From Pseudonocardia oceani (GTDB taxonomy: Bacteria; Actinomycetota; Actinomycetes; Mycobacteriales; Pseudonocardiaceae), in the NCBI RefSeq assembly GCF_019263585.2, contig NZ_JADQDF010000001.1, positions 1,178,001 through 1,242,000 of the forward strand: a DNA stretch of 64,000 nt. The letters run 5' to 3'. The position numbers and the translations under genes are program-made. The notes beneath the pieces are model-generated. The model was not told the DNA's origin, did not search any database, and saw only the letters and a program-made list of their open reading frames with translations. The stretch's first letter is position 1. Every line of letters begins with the position of its first letter. Below are positions 1-8,867 of this stretch, piece after piece.

Positions 1-279
1 GAGCCAGCCGCGCACCGTGTCGAGCTTGTCCTGGCCGAAGCCGCTGGTGCCGACGACGGCGGCGATGTCGTGGTCGACGCAGAACGCGACGTTGTCGAGG
101 GCGGCGCCGGGGTGGGTGAAGTCGACGGCGACCTCGGCGCCCGCGTCGGTGAGCAGCGTCAGGGCGTCGCCCTCGTCGACCTGCGCCACCAGCTCCATGC
201 CCTCGGCGGCGGTGACCGCGCGGCACACCTCCGCGCCCATCCGCCCGCGCGCGCCGAGCACGCCCACCCTGATCGTCAT
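1..279 (-). CDS. dapB: 4-hydroxy-tetrahydrodipicolinate reductase, N-terminal part
   Basis: DapB catalyses the NAD(P)H-dependent reductase step of the diaminopimelate/lysine pathway in the cytosol and so also feeds peptidoglycan synthesis. Only the first 93 codons are present; the C-terminal part lies beyond the left edge. A Rossmann dinucleotide-binding motif GARGRMG is seen at residues 9-15, followed by a VDFTHP segment and a VVGTSGF segment, both characteristic of DapB. The ATG at 279 has no Shine-Dalgarno sequence but lies 7 nt after a TAGGCT hexamer, so a leaderless mRNA is likely. Identification is by family motifs and is firm despite truncation. Confidence 0.93.
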   Translation of the reverse strand, partial: MTIRVGVLGARGRMGAEVCRAVTAAEGMELVAQVDEGDALTLLTDAGAEVAVDFTHPGAALDNVAFCVDHDIAAVVGTSGFGQDKLDTVRGWL

Positions 280-286
280 GCGGGCC

Positions 287-292
287 AGCCTA
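287..292 (-). promoter_or_regulatory. -10 box of leaderless dapB promoter
   Basis: TAGGCT on the minus strand, 7 nt before the dapB ATG. The spacing places the transcription start at or next to the start codon. Confidence 0.5.
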
Positions 293-298
293 GGGCCG

Positions 299-778
299 TC
301 AGCCGAGCAGCAGCCCGCCGATCCACACCCCGGTGGCCAGCAGGCCGGTCAGCAGCTCGATGACGATGCTCCAGCCGACGGCCGCGAGCGCGCCGCGCGT
401 GGAGGGCCAGGCCTGCGCGTGCTCGCGGAGCCGGGCGCGCTCGGCCAGGTAGACGCCGAGCACGAACCCGAGGAACAGGCCGACGACCGGGATCACGAAG
501 AACCCGACGACGCCCAGCACCCCGCCCGCGGCGATCGTGCGCCCGGGCACCCCGGAGTCGCGCAGCCGCCGCCCGGGCAACAGGTACTTCGCGACGGTGC
601 CGGCCACCACGATCGCGACCGCGAGGCCCAGCACCGTCCACCCGACGGCGTCGTTGCGGGGCACCGCCCACACCGCCACACCGGCGAGCACCAGGATCAG
701 GCCCGGCAGGACCGGCAGCAGGATCCCGGCGATGCCGACGACGATCAGCACGCCCGCGATCAGGGTCTCGACGCTCAC
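299..778 (-). CDS. DUF456 family membrane protein
   Basis: A 159-residue hydrophobic protein of unknown function. The sequence shows a repeated pattern of hydrophobic, Gly-rich segments at about residues 5-25, 28-42, 46-65, 82-115 and 135-158. This matches the small DUF456 membrane family, whose members carry two Gly-rich repeats. The GTG start at 778 has only a weak CATGCT hexamer 6 nt upstream and no clear Shine-Dalgarno. It ends 20 bp from the dapB start on the same strand, so co-transcription with dapB is possible. Its role cannot be read from the sequence. Confidence 0.8.
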   Translation of the reverse strand: MSVETLIAGVLIVVGIAGILLPVLPGLILVLAGVAVWAVPRNDAVGWTVLGLAVAIVVAGTVAKYLLPGRRLRDSGVPGRTIAAGGVLGVVGFFVIPVVGLFLGFVLGVYLAERARLREHAQAWPSTRGALAAVGWSIVIELLTGLLATGVWIGGLLLG

Positions 779-811
779 CGGCGCAGCATGGCACGCAGCG
801 GTGCCGGACGG

Positions 812-1831
812 TCAGGGTGCGGGCACCGTCTCCGGGTTGCCCACGACGGCCTGCTCCAGCAGCGGGACCAGCCGGTCCAACACGTACGGCAGGCTCAACG
901 GGCTGGAGAAGTAGATCGCCCCGGCCAGCTCGCCGTCGGTGAAGACCAGGTTGCCCCCGCGCACGGCGGCGAGCTGGCGGTACAGCGGCTGCGCCTCCAG
1001 CTCGGTGCGGGCGGTGGTGTCCTCTGTGGCCCAGAGCAGGACGTCGGCGCCGTCGAGGACGCCGAGGTTCTCCAGCGGGATGTAGGCCTGCGCGGTGTCC
1101 CCCTCCGGCGCGAACCGGTCGATGTCCGACGGCACCACGAAGCCGAGGTCGGTGAGGAACTCGGTGCTCAGCCCGTCCTGGTAGGCGATCGCGGAGCCGT
1201 CGTAGTAGGGCGCCTGCAGGAACACGGCGGGGACGCCGGCGAACTGCGGGTGCGCGGCCGCCTCGGCCGCGAACCGGTCCTTGATGCCGGTGATGAGCTC
1301 CTCCGCCTGCTCCGCCTTGCCCAGGGCCTGCCCCACCAGTCGCGTCTGCGCGTCCCACGGGCCGAAGATGGTCGGGCCGTCGGCCGGGTGGGCGACGGTC
1401 GGCGCGATCGCCGAGAGCCGGTCGTAGGGCTCCTGGTCGAGGCCGGCGTTCACCGCCACGATCAGGTCGGGCCGCAGGGCGGCGATCTTCTCGTACTCGT
1501 AGGAGTCGGCGACCCGAAGGACCTCCGGCTGGGCGTCGCCGAGCTCGTCGCGGGCCCACGACCACGTCGCGTTGGGCTGGTCGCCGTACCACTCGGTGAC
1601 GGCCACGGGCACGACGTCGAGCGCCAGCAGGATGTCCTGCTCGGTGAACCCGACCGAGACGACCCGCTGCGGCTCGGCGGGCACGACCGTCTCCCCGAAC
1701 GCGTGCGTGACGGTGACCGGGAAGGCCCCGCCGGCGTCGGCGGGGGCGGCATCGGGGGCGGGGGCGGCGGGCGCGCAGGCCGCGGCGGCGACCAGCACCA
1801 GCGCGCAGGAGATTCTCGTCAGGACGGGCAC
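812..1831 (-). CDS. iron-siderophore ABC transporter substrate-binding lipoprotein
   Basis: A 339-residue FepB/FecB-type (helical backbone, TroA-like) periplasmic-binding-type protein that captures ferric siderophore outside the membrane. The N-terminus has a short signal with Cys19 in an AAAC lipobox, then a Pro/Ala-rich linker and the family pattern: PQRVVSVG near residue 56, ALRPDLIV near 118, and a C-terminal VRGGNLVFTDG segment. No permease or ATPase gene is adjacent, so it must use partners elsewhere. The GTG at 1831 is chosen because a -10 box lies 7 nt upstream; that box sits inside an IdeR-like palindrome, so iron repression is likely. A divergent AraC regulator gene follows. Confidence 0.9.
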   Translation of the reverse strand: MPVLTRISCALVLVAAAACAPAAPAPDAAPADAGGAFPVTVTHAFGETVVPAEPQRVVSVGFTEQDILLALDVVPVAVTEWYGDQPNATWSWARDELGDAQPEVLRVADSYEYEKIAALRPDLIVAVNAGLDQEPYDRLSAIAPTVAHPADGPTIFGPWDAQTRLVGQALGKAEQAEELITGIKDRFAAEAAAHPQFAGVPAVFLQAPYYDGSAIAYQDGLSTEFLTDLGFVVPSDIDRFAPEGDTAQAYIPLENLGVLDGADVLLWATEDTTARTELEAQPLYRQLAAVRGGNLVFTDGELAGAIYFSSPLSLPYVLDRLVPLLEQAVVGNPETVPAP

Positions 1832-1834
1832 GGC

Positions 1835-1847
1835 GGTTAGGCTAACC
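1835..1847. promoter_or_regulatory. IdeR/DtxR-type iron box over a leaderless -10
   Basis: The sequence GGTTAGGCTAACC is a perfect palindrome around one centre base and matches the core of the actinobacterial iron-repressor site. On the minus strand it contains TAGCCT (1839-1844), 7 nt before the GTG of the binding-protein gene. Repressor bound here would cover the -10 element directly. Assignment to IdeR/DtxR rests on consensus similarity. Confidence 0.8.
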
Positions 1848-1918
1848 TCACAACAAGCTCGGATCGACCCGCCGAGCGTTCACCCCGGACCGCTGGGCGG
1901 TCACCGCAGGGAGGCCGG

Positions 1919-2683
1919 ATGACCTCGGCGCTCGACGTCCACGAGGACACCGACGAGCTCGACATGTGGGTCTGCCGCTTCGACCGCGACGAGTGGAACG
2001 ACCCGGGCCTGCACCACCACCGCGAGCACCAGATCATCTGGGTCGGCGACGGCCGCACCACCGCGGTCGCCGGCGACCGCACGTGGGTGCTCCCCCCGAC
2101 CCGTGCGCTGTTCGTGCCCGGCGGCGTCCCGCACGACACGCGCAACCGGCCGCCGTCGGCCCTGCACTGCGTCTACGTGCGCCCCGACGCCTGCCCGCTG
2201 GACTGGACCGAGCCGACGGTGCTCGACATGACCCCGCTGCTGCGCGAGCTCACGCTGGCCCTCGCCGGGGCCGGGGTGCACGCGGAGGTCGAGGAGCAGG
2301 CGCGCAACCTGTTCTTCGCGCTGGTGCGGCAGGTGCCCGACCCGGGCGTCGCCGTCCCGATGCCCGAGGACCCGCGCGCCCGCGTCGTCGCCGTGCACCT
2401 GGTGGCCGCGCCCGCCGACCCGCGCACGCTGGAGGACTGGGCCGGCCAGCTCAGCACGAGCGTCAGTACGCTGCGGCGGGCGTTCGTGGCGGGCACGGGG
2501 ATGACGTTCACCGACTGGCGCACGCAGGTGCGGCTGCGGGCGTCGCTGCCGATGCTGGCCGACGGGCTGCCGGTGGCGAGCGCCGGGCGCCGGGCCGGGT
2601 TCTCGTCGCGGGCGGGGTTCGTCGACGCCTTCCGCCGCCACTTCGGCCGCAACCCGGGCGCGTACGCCCGGGGCGGCCAGTAG
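1919..2683 (+). CDS. AraC family transcriptional regulator
   Basis: A 254-residue regulator with a cupin-like sensing domain (His-rich LHHHREH near residue 31, then a VPGGVPHD turn near 68) and a C-terminal AraC double helix-turn-helix at about 160-250. The second HTH reads AGFSSRAGFVDAFRRHFG, a close match to the family signature. The ATG at 1919 follows a GGGAGG Shine-Dalgarno. It is divergent from the siderophore-binding lipoprotein gene and probably controls it or related iron genes, as AraC regulators beside siderophore loci often do. The effector is unknown. Confidence 0.88.
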   Translation: MTSALDVHEDTDELDMWVCRFDRDEWNDPGLHHHREHQIIWVGDGRTTAVAGDRTWVLPPTRALFVPGGVPHDTRNRPPSALHCVYVRPDACPLDWTEPTVLDMTPLLRELTLALAGAGVHAEVEEQARNLFFALVRQVPDPGVAVPMPEDPRARVVAVHLVAAPADPRTLEDWAGQLSTSVSTLRRAFVAGTGMTFTDWRTQVRLRASLPMLADGLPVASAGRRAGFSSRAGFVDAFRRHFGRNPGAYARGGQ

Positions 2684-2704
2684 CGGCCCGCACCCGGTGG
2701 TGGC

Positions 2705-4033
2705 TCAGCCCAGCGCGCGCAGCACGTCGGGCAGGTCGGACTCCTCGTCGTACGGGCCCACGACGGCGGCCGTCAGCGGCACCGACAGCAGGTCGTGCGC
2801 CACCTCCGACACCTGCTCGGGGGTGACCGCGGCGATGCGGTCGAGGCTCTCGGCGATGCTGCGCTGGCGGCCGTGGTCGAGCTCCGCGCGGCCCAGGCGG
2901 TTCATCCGCGACGGCGTGTCCTCGAGCCCGAGGACGAGCCCGCCGCGCAGGTTGCCCTGCGCCCGCGCGACCTCGACCGGGCTCAGGCCGTGGGCGGCGA
3001 CGTCGGCGAGGACGTCGCGGATCACGGTCGTGACCTCGTCGAGCCGCTCGGGCGCGCAGCCGGCGTAGACGCTGAGGATGCCGGCGTCGGTGTAGCTCGA
3101 CAGCCCCGAGTACACCGAGTACGCGAGCCCGCGCTGCTCCCGGACCTGCTGGAACAGCCGCGAGCTGGGCCCGCCGCCGAGCGCGGTGTTGAGCACGCCC
3201 AGCGCGCTGCGCCGCGGGTCGTGCCGCGAGATCCCGGGGACGCCGAGCATGACGTGCGCCTGCTCGGTGTCCTCGCCCCGCAGCACCAGCCGCGGGCCGC
3301 GCTCCAGCACGGCGACGCCGGACGCGCGCGGCGGCACCGGCGACGCCGACCCCGCCCGCGCCGCGGCCGCCGCGAACGCCTCCTCGACGAGCGCGACCAG
3401 CACGTCGTGGTCGAGGTTGCCCGCGGCCGCGACGACCATGCGCGGCGTCGTGTACTCGCCGCGCCAGAACTCGTGCAGCGTCTCGCGCCGCATCCCCGTG
3501 ATCGACTCCTCGGAACCGATCACCGGGCGGCCCAGCGGGTGCTCGCCGAACAGCGTCTCGTCGAACAGCTCGCCGAGCAGGTCCTCGGGGTCGTCGTCGC
3601 GGATCGCGATCTCCTCGAGCACCACGCTGCGCTCGACCTCGACGTCGGCCGGCGCCATCACGGCGTCGGTGACGACCCCGGCGAGGACGTCCACGGCCAG
3701 CGCAAGGTCGCTGTCGAGGACCTGCGCGTAGTAGCAGGTGTGCTCCTTCGCGGTGAACGCGTTGAGCTCCCCGCCGACGGCGTCGACGTCCTCGGCGATC
3801 TGCGCGGCCGTCCGCGTCGAGGTGCCCTTGAACAGCAGGTGCTCGAGGTAGTGCGCCGCGCCGGCCTGAGTCTCGGACTCGTCGCGCGAGCCGACGCCGA
3901 TCCACACGCCGATCGACACCGAGCGGACGCCGGGGACCGTCTCGGAGACGACCCGCAGGCCGCCGCCGAGCTGGGAACGAGAAACGCCGGGAACGGGGAC
4001 GAACCCCGTTCCCGGCGTGACCAGGTCGGTCAA
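2705..4033 (-). CDS. M16 family zinc metallopeptidase
   Basis: A 442-residue pitrilysin/processing-peptidase family protein. The inverted zinc motif HxxEH is present as HYLEH at residues 61-65, and the distal glutamate ligand lies in VVLEEI at about 139-140. Both the active N-terminal and the inactive C-terminal M16 halves are present, which gives the usual single-chain length. The gene lies 73 bp downstream of pnp on the same strand, the order seen for the mycobacterial pepR protease. The start is read as TTG at 4033; no good Shine-Dalgarno is visible, so the start is less certain than the identity. The natural substrate is unknown. Confidence 0.9.
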   Translation of the reverse strand: MTDLVTPGTGFVPVPGVSRSQLGGGLRVVSETVPGVRSVSIGVWIGVGSRDESETQAGAAHYLEHLLFKGTSTRTAAQIAEDVDAVGGELNAFTAKEHTCYYAQVLDSDLALAVDVLAGVVTDAVMAPADVEVERSVVLEEIAIRDDDPEDLLGELFDETLFGEHPLGRPVIGSEESITGMRRETLHEFWRGEYTTPRMVVAAAGNLDHDVLVALVEEAFAAAAARAGSASPVPPRASGVAVLERGPRLVLRGEDTEQAHVMLGVPGISRHDPRRSALGVLNTALGGGPSSRLFQQVREQRGLAYSVYSGLSSYTDAGILSVYAGCAPERLDEVTTVIRDVLADVAAHGLSPVEVARAQGNLRGGLVLGLEDTPSRMNRLGRAELDHGRQRSIAESLDRIAAVTPEQVSEVAHDLLSVPLTAAVVGPYDEESDLPDVLRALG

Positions 4034-4106
4034 GACCGCGACTCGCTGGCGCTCGCCGAGGCTCTGACCGGCGGTGCTGCGCTCAACGGTGACCTCGCAG
4101 GCTCGG

Positions 4107-6344
4107 TCACGACGATGCGACCTCGGCGGGCTCGGCCGGCACGGTGACGTCGCCCGCGGGGGCGGCGTCCTCGACGACCGGCAGCAGGCTGATCTTGCCG
4201 CGGTTGTCGATGTCGGAGACCTCGACGCGGATCTTGTCGCCGACGTTCACGACGTCCTCGACCTTGTTGATCCGCTTGCCGTTGCCCAGCTTCGAGATGT
4301 GGACGAGGCCGTCCTTGCCGGGCACCAGCGAGACGAACGCGCCGAAGGCGGCGGTCTTGACGACCGTGCCCAGGAAGCGCTCGCCGATCTTCGGCAGCTG
4401 CGGGTTGGCGATGGCGTTGACCATGCCGATCGCGGCGTCCGCCGACTCGCCGTCGGCGGCGCCGACGTAGACGGTGCCGTCGTCGTCGATCGAGATGTCG
4501 GCACCGGTCTGCTCGGTGATCGAGTTGATCATCTTGCCCTTCGGGCCGATCAGCTCGCCGATCTTGTCGACCGGGATCTTGATCGCGATGACGCGCGGCG
4601 CGAAGCGGCTCATCTCGTCGGGGCGGTCGATCGCCTCGCCGATGACCTCGAGGATCGTCATGCGGGCGTCCTTGGCCTGGGACAGCGCCCCGGCCAGGAC
4701 CGCCGACGGGATGCCGTCGAGCTTCGTGTCGAGCTGCAGCGCCGTGACGAACTCCGGCGTGCCCGCGACCTTGAAGTCCATGTCGCCGAAGGCGTCCTCC
4801 GCACCGAGGATGTCGGTGAGGGCGACGTAGCGCGTCTCGCCGTCGACGGTGTCGGTGACCAGGCCCATCGCGATGCCCGCGACCGGCGCCTTGAGCGGCA
4901 CGCCGGCGTTGTACAGCGACATCGTGGAGGCGCAGACCGAGCCCATCGACGTGGAGCCGTTGGAGCCCAGCGCCTCGGAGACCTGACGGATGGCGTACGG
5001 GAACTCCTCGCGCGTGGGCAGCACGGGCAGCAGCGCCCGCTCGGCCAGCGCGCCGTGGCCGATCTCGCGGCGCTTCGGCGACCCGACGCGTCCGGTCTCA
5101 CCGGTCGAGTACGGCGGGAAGTTGTAGTGGTGCAGGTAGCGCTTGTGCGTCTCCGGCCCCAGCGAGTCGATCTGCTGCTCCATGCGCAGCATGTTGAGCG
5201 TGGTGACGCCCATGATCTGGGTCTCGCCGCGCTCGAACAGCGCCGAGCCGTGGGCGCGCGGGATGACCTCGACCTCGGCCGAGAGCGGCCGGATGTCGGT
5301 GATGCCGCGGCCGTCGATGCGGACCTGGTCGCGCAGGATGCGCTGGCGCACGAGCTTCTTGTTCAGCGAGCGGAACGCCGCGCCGAGCTCCTTCTCGCGG
5401 CCCTCGAACTTGCCCTCGAGGGCGGTGAGCACGGAGAGCTTGACCTCGTCGAGCTTGGCCTCGCGCTCCTGCTTGCCGCCGATCGTCAGCGCGGCGGCGA
5501 GGTCGGACCCGCCCTGCGCCTCGACCGCGTCGAAGACGTCGGGCTGGTAGGCCGGGAACGTCGGGAACTCGCGCGTGGCCTTGGCGGCCACGTCGGCGAG
5601 CTGCTGCTGCGCCACGCACAGGCTGCGGATGAACGGCTTCGCCGCCTCCAGCCCGGCCGCGACGACCTCCTCGGTGGGCGCCTGGGCGCCCTCCGCGACG
5701 AGGTTGTTGGTCTCGACGGTGGCCTCGGCCTCGACCATCATGATCGCGACGTCGTCACCGACGGTACGGCCCGCGACGACCATGTCGAACACGGCGCGCT
5801 TGAGGTCGTCGTGCTGCGGGAACGCGATCCACTGGCCGTCGATCAGGGCGATGCGCACGCCGCCGATCGGGCCCGAGAACGGCAGGCCGGACAGCTGCGT
5901 GGACGCCGACGCGGCGTTGATCGCCAGGGCGTCGTAGGGGTCCTGCGGGTCCAGGCTCATCACGGTGACGACGATCTGGATCTCGTTGCGCAGGCCGTCG
6001 ACGAACGACGGGCGCAGCGGCCGGTCGATCAGGCGGCAGGTCAGGATCGCGTCGGTGCTGGGGCGACCCTCGCGGCGGAAGAACGAGCCGGGGATCTTGC
6101 CGATCGCGTACATGCGCTCCTCGACGTCCACCGTGAGGGGGAAGAAGTCGAAGTGCTCCTTGGGGTGCTTCGACGCCGTGGTCGCCGACAGCAGCATGGT
6201 CTCGTCGTCGAGGTAGGCGACGACGGAGCCGGCGGCCTGGCGCGCGAGGCGCCCGGTCTCGAACCGGACGGTGCGGGAGCCGAAGCTCCCGTTGTCGATG
6301 ACGGCGGTCGTCTCGTGGACAGCGTCGTCGATGGGGTCGGTCAA
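4107..6344 (-). CDS. pnp: polyribonucleotide nucleotidyltransferase / guanosine pentaphosphate synthetase
   Basis: A 745-residue PNPase (GpsI in actinobacteria), a phosphorolytic 3'-5' exoribonuclease of the RNA degradation machinery. Two RNase PH-like domains are followed by a KH domain with IGPKGKMIN near residue 596 and an S1 domain starting near 653. Length is typical. The TTG start at 6344 is preceded by GGAG at good spacing; the nearby ATG is in another frame. It follows rpsO, the conserved rpsO-pnp order, with a strong GNRA-capped hairpin in the gap. Confidence 0.97.
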   Translation of the reverse strand: MTDPIDDAVHETTAVIDNGSFGSRTVRFETGRLARQAAGSVVAYLDDETMLLSATTASKHPKEHFDFFPLTVDVEERMYAIGKIPGSFFRREGRPSTDAILTCRLIDRPLRPSFVDGLRNEIQIVVTVMSLDPQDPYDALAINAASASTQLSGLPFSGPIGGVRIALIDGQWIAFPQHDDLKRAVFDMVVAGRTVGDDVAIMMVEAEATVETNNLVAEGAQAPTEEVVAAGLEAAKPFIRSLCVAQQQLADVAAKATREFPTFPAYQPDVFDAVEAQGGSDLAAALTIGGKQEREAKLDEVKLSVLTALEGKFEGREKELGAAFRSLNKKLVRQRILRDQVRIDGRGITDIRPLSAEVEVIPRAHGSALFERGETQIMGVTTLNMLRMEQQIDSLGPETHKRYLHHYNFPPYSTGETGRVGSPKRREIGHGALAERALLPVLPTREEFPYAIRQVSEALGSNGSTSMGSVCASTMSLYNAGVPLKAPVAGIAMGLVTDTVDGETRYVALTDILGAEDAFGDMDFKVAGTPEFVTALQLDTKLDGIPSAVLAGALSQAKDARMTILEVIGEAIDRPDEMSRFAPRVIAIKIPVDKIGELIGPKGKMINSITEQTGADISIDDDGTVYVGAADGESADAAIGMVNAIANPQLPKIGERFLGTVVKTAAFGAFVSLVPGKDGLVHISKLGNGKRINKVEDVVNVGDKIRVEVSDIDNRGKISLLPVVEDAAPAGDVTVPAEPAEVASS

Positions 6345-6519
6345 GGTGCATCTCCTCGTGAGATGTCAGCCCCTGCCCCGGTGATCCTCGTCTGGGCCGG
6401 CCTTCGATCGAAGCCGTCGGGCCCGCCTCCCTGGAGGATCGGTTGCCCGGCGGCCACTACCGAGGACCGGCGGATCTGCTGCCGGGCGCTGGGGTGCGGG
6501 TGGAGTTGTGCGGATCGGA

Positions 6520-6541
6520 CCGGGCCACGCGAGTGGCCCGG
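6520..6541 (-). terminator. rpsO-pnp intergenic hairpin with GCGA loop
   Basis: A perfect 9-bp stem (6520-6528 with 6533-6541) capped by a GCGA tetraloop begins about 10 nt after the rpsO stop. There is no U-tract, so it may be a weak terminator, an RNase processing site or a 3' stabiliser. Confidence 0.5.
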
Positions 6542-6550
6542 CCCGGGAGG

Positions 6551-6820
6551 TCAGCGGCGGATGCCGAGGCGCTCGATGAGCGACCGGTAGCGCGCGACGT
6601 CGACCTCGCGGAGGTACTTGATGAGCCGGCGACGGCGGCCGACGAGCAGCAGCAGTCCGCGGCGGGAGTGGTGGTCGTGCTTGTGCATCTTCAGGTGCTC
6701 GGTGAGGTCGACGATCCGCTTGGTCAGCAGGGCGATCTGGGCCTCGGGGGAACCGGTGTCACCCTCGTGGGTGGCGTACTGGTCGAGCACGGTCTTCTTC
6801 TGTGCGGCGTCGAGAGCCAC
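6551..6820 (-). CDS. rpsO: 30S ribosomal protein S15
   Basis: An 89-residue S15, a primary 16S rRNA-binding protein of the small subunit platform. The sequence has the family blocks [26 protein letters not shown] and [12 protein letters not shown] at the end. The GTG at 6820 is preceded by GGAAGAGGA. A candidate -10 box (TAGACT at 6924-6929) gives an untranslated leader of about 100 nt in which GCCGTGA and TCACGGC can pair; S15 often represses its own mRNA through such leaders, but that is not shown here. Confidence 0.98.
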   Translation of the reverse strand: MALDAAQKKTVLDQYATHEGDTGSPEAQIALLTKRIVDLTEHLKMHKHDHHSRRGLLLLVGRRRRLIKYLREVDVARYRSLIERLGIRR

Positions 6821-6923
6821 GGTCTGTCCTCTTCCGTTGCTGTGCCGTGAGGCCGGCGCCGGACGGTACGCGGCGACGGGAGACGGTCACGGCCGCCACG
6901 GACTGCAGCCGGACCCGTCGACG

Positions 6924-6929
6924 AGTCTA
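6924..6929 (-). promoter_or_regulatory. candidate -10 of the rpsO promoter
   Basis: TAGACT on the minus strand, between the HTH gene and rpsO. It would produce a structured 5' leader of about 100 nt. The -35 is not clear. Confidence 0.4.
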
Positions 6930-6953
6930 CCAGGGGCGATCCGTCCACCCCGG

Positions 6954-7463
6954 TCAGCCCGGTCGGCCCGCGGCCTGGCGCAGCACCTCGGCGAGCTCGG
7001 GGAAACCCGGCCCGAGCGCGGCCGCCGCGGCGGCGAGCCGCGCGGGTGCGGCGACCCGGCGCAGCGCGTCGGCCGCCGAGCCCCGCGACGGCCCCGGGCC
7101 GGGGGCGGGCGGGCGCGGGCGCGGCGCGGGGGCGCCGGCCGCGGCGGGCGACCACCGCAGCTGCGCCCGCGCCACCTCCGCCAGCAACGCCTCGACCGCG
7201 TGCGGCGGCAGCGGCGCCGTGACCGCCGCGCACCGGTGGTCGAGCATCTGCAGCCGGGCCAGCACCGCCGGGCTCCCGATCTTGACGCGCCGACCGCTCG
7301 CGAGCTGGCTGAGCATCGCCGGGCTCATGCCCAGGGTGCGGGCCAGCCGCGCCTGCGAGATCCCGAGGACCGTGACGAGCCCGCGGACCCGGTCACCCAG
7401 CGGGGCGCCGTAGAGCGCGGCCTGGCGGGCGCGGTTCGCGGCGAAGTCGTCGGCACCGGTCAT
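6954..7463 (-). CDS. XRE-like helix-turn-helix protein
   Basis: A 169-residue protein with an N-terminal HTH of the Cro/C1 type at about residues 28-60; the pattern ISQARLARTLGMSPAMLSQL is the recognition unit. After it come a His/Ala region and a Pro/Ala-rich linker, then a helical C-terminus. No ligand-binding domain is recognisable. It lies between ribF and rpsO on the same strand, 60 bp after ribF. The ATG at 7463 begins MTGADDF and is chosen because it opens the HTH-bearing frame with a normal N-terminus. Its regulon is unknown. Confidence 0.75.
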   Translation of the reverse strand: MTGADDFAANRARQAALYGAPLGDRVRGLVTVLGISQARLARTLGMSPAMLSQLASGRRVKIGSPAVLARLQMLDHRCAAVTAPLPPHAVEALLAEVARAQLRWSPAAAGAPAPRPRPPAPGPGPSRGSAADALRRVAAPARLAAAAAALGPGFPELAEVLRQAAGRPG

Positions 7464-7522
7464 GGGCCGATGCTGGCACCCCCGCACCGCTCCCCGTGGG
7501 CGAACGGGAGAACTCGTGGCGC

Positions 7523-8446
7523 CTATCCGACGAGCTCGCGCGTGCGGGCCACGTCGCGGTGCATCTGCGCGACGAGCGCGTCGACGTCGGCGTAGTGCTC
7601 CTGGCCGCGCAGGCGGTGGGTGATGTCGACGGCGACCTCGTGGCCGTAGAAGTCCTCGTCGACGTCGAGCACGTAGGCCTCGAGCGTCCGCTCCCGCCCG
7701 GAGAACGTCGGGTTGGTGCCGACCGAGATCGCGGTGGGCAGCAGGCGGTCGCCGATCGCGAACCGGCCGGCGTAGACGCCGTCGGCGGGCAGCGCGGTGT
7801 AGGGCGGGGAGGCGATGTTGGCCGTCGGGAAGCCCAGGTCGCGGCCCCGGCGGGCGCCGTGCACGACGACGCCCTCCACGCGGTGCGGGCGGCCCAGCGC
7901 GGCGGCGGCCGCCTCGACGTCGCCCGCGTCGATGCAGGCGCGGACGTAGGTGGAGGAGAAGGTGACGCTTTCGTCGCCGGTGAGGTCGAGACCCTCGACG
8001 GCGAACCCGAAGCGCTGGCCCAGCTCGCCGAGCAGCGCGACGTCCCCGGCGGCCTTGTGCCCGAAGCGGAAGTTGCGCCCGACCACGACGGTTGCCGTGT
8101 GCAGCCGCTCCACCAGCACGTGGTGGGCGAACGCGGCCGGCTCGGTGCGGGCGAGCTCGGGGGTGAACGGGAGGACGCAGAAGGCGTCGATGCCCAGCTC
8201 GGCGGCCAGGTCGGCCCGGCGGCGCAGGGTGGTGAGCATCGCCGGGTGGCTTCCGGGGCGCACCAGCTCGGCCGGGTGCGGGTCGAACGTCACGAGCACC
8301 GCGGGCAGGCCCCGCTCGCTCCCCCGGGCCACCGCGCGGGCCACCAGCTGCTGGTGGCCGCGGTGCATGCCGTCGAAGACACCGACGGTGACGACGCTGC
8401 GTCCCCACCCCGTCGGCACGCCCTCCAGCCCCCGCCAGCGCTCCAC
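7523..8446 (-). CDS. ribF: bifunctional riboflavin kinase / FAD synthetase
   Basis: A 307-residue RibF that phosphorylates riboflavin to FMN and adenylylates FMN to FAD. The N-terminal nucleotidyltransferase carries the HxGH-type motif GMHRGH near residues 26-31 and TFDPHP near 54. The C-terminal riboflavin kinase domain shows RGRDLGFPTAN and a typical GTNPTF segment. Length is normal. The GTG at 8446 lies 7 nt after a TAGGCT hexamer, so the mRNA is probably leaderless. It belongs to the conserved truB-ribF-rpsO-pnp neighbourhood. Confidence 0.96.
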   Translation of the reverse strand: MERWRGLEGVPTGWGRSVVTVGVFDGMHRGHQQLVARAVARGSERGLPAVLVTFDPHPAELVRPGSHPAMLTTLRRRADLAAELGIDAFCVLPFTPELARTEPAAFAHHVLVERLHTATVVVGRNFRFGHKAAGDVALLGELGQRFGFAVEGLDLTGDESVTFSSTYVRACIDAGDVEAAAAALGRPHRVEGVVVHGARRGRDLGFPTANIASPPYTALPADGVYAGRFAIGDRLLPTAISVGTNPTFSGRERTLEAYVLDVDEDFYGHEVAVDITHRLRGQEHYADVDALVAQMHRDVARTRELVG

Positions 8447-8867
8447 GCCCCGGAGCCTACGGTTCCCCTCCCGGCCCTGCCTCCCACCCCCGCCGCCCGA
8501 GCCGTCCGCCCGGTGATCGGCGGGATGGTGACGCCATGGTCCTCCGGGCGACCGTGGGGGCGCGGTCCTGCCTCGCTCTGGGCGGTGATCGTCGGAGTGC
8601 GGCGCCGGGGTCGGCGTCGGGGCCGTGGATCACCCACAACCGGCGCCATCCGCCCTTGATCGCCGGAAGTGGTGCGAGACGGTCACCGATGACCCGATCC
8701 GACCCCTCCTGACGATCATGGCCCGGCCGGCCGCCCGCAGCGGTGCTCGCCGGAACGGTGACACCACGGTCGGCGCCAGGGCCGTGGTGGTGCGGTCCCG
8801 GTGATCACCCCCCGGCACCCGCGCCATCCGCCCTTGATCGCGGAGGGTCGTGCGGGAGGGGCGGCGG
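8447..8867. repeat. gene-free interval with two diverged copies of an intergenic repeat
   Basis: This 421-bp interval between truB and ribF has no convincing gene. The 21-mer GCGCCATCCGCCCTTGATCGC occurs exactly at 8643-8663 and 8821-8841. Each is preceded by a GATCACCC element and further upstream by a related block (GTGACGCCATGGTC at 8528, GTGACACCACGGTC at 8758). This is a diverged duplication in which the first copy carries about 50 bp more. Parts resemble the sequence near 40077-40135. Confidence 0.7.
8454..8459 (-). promoter_or_regulatory. -10 box of leaderless ribF promoter
   Basis: TAGGCT on the minus strand, 7 nt before the ribF GTG. Confidence 0.5.

Noticed and set aside
7523..8408. 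A 484-codon frame starting at 8408 that would fuse antisense ribF sequence to the HTH protein.
   Set aside because: The upstream part is an Arg/Gly/Pro-rich out-of-frame reading of ribF. The HTH protein has a good ATG at 7463.
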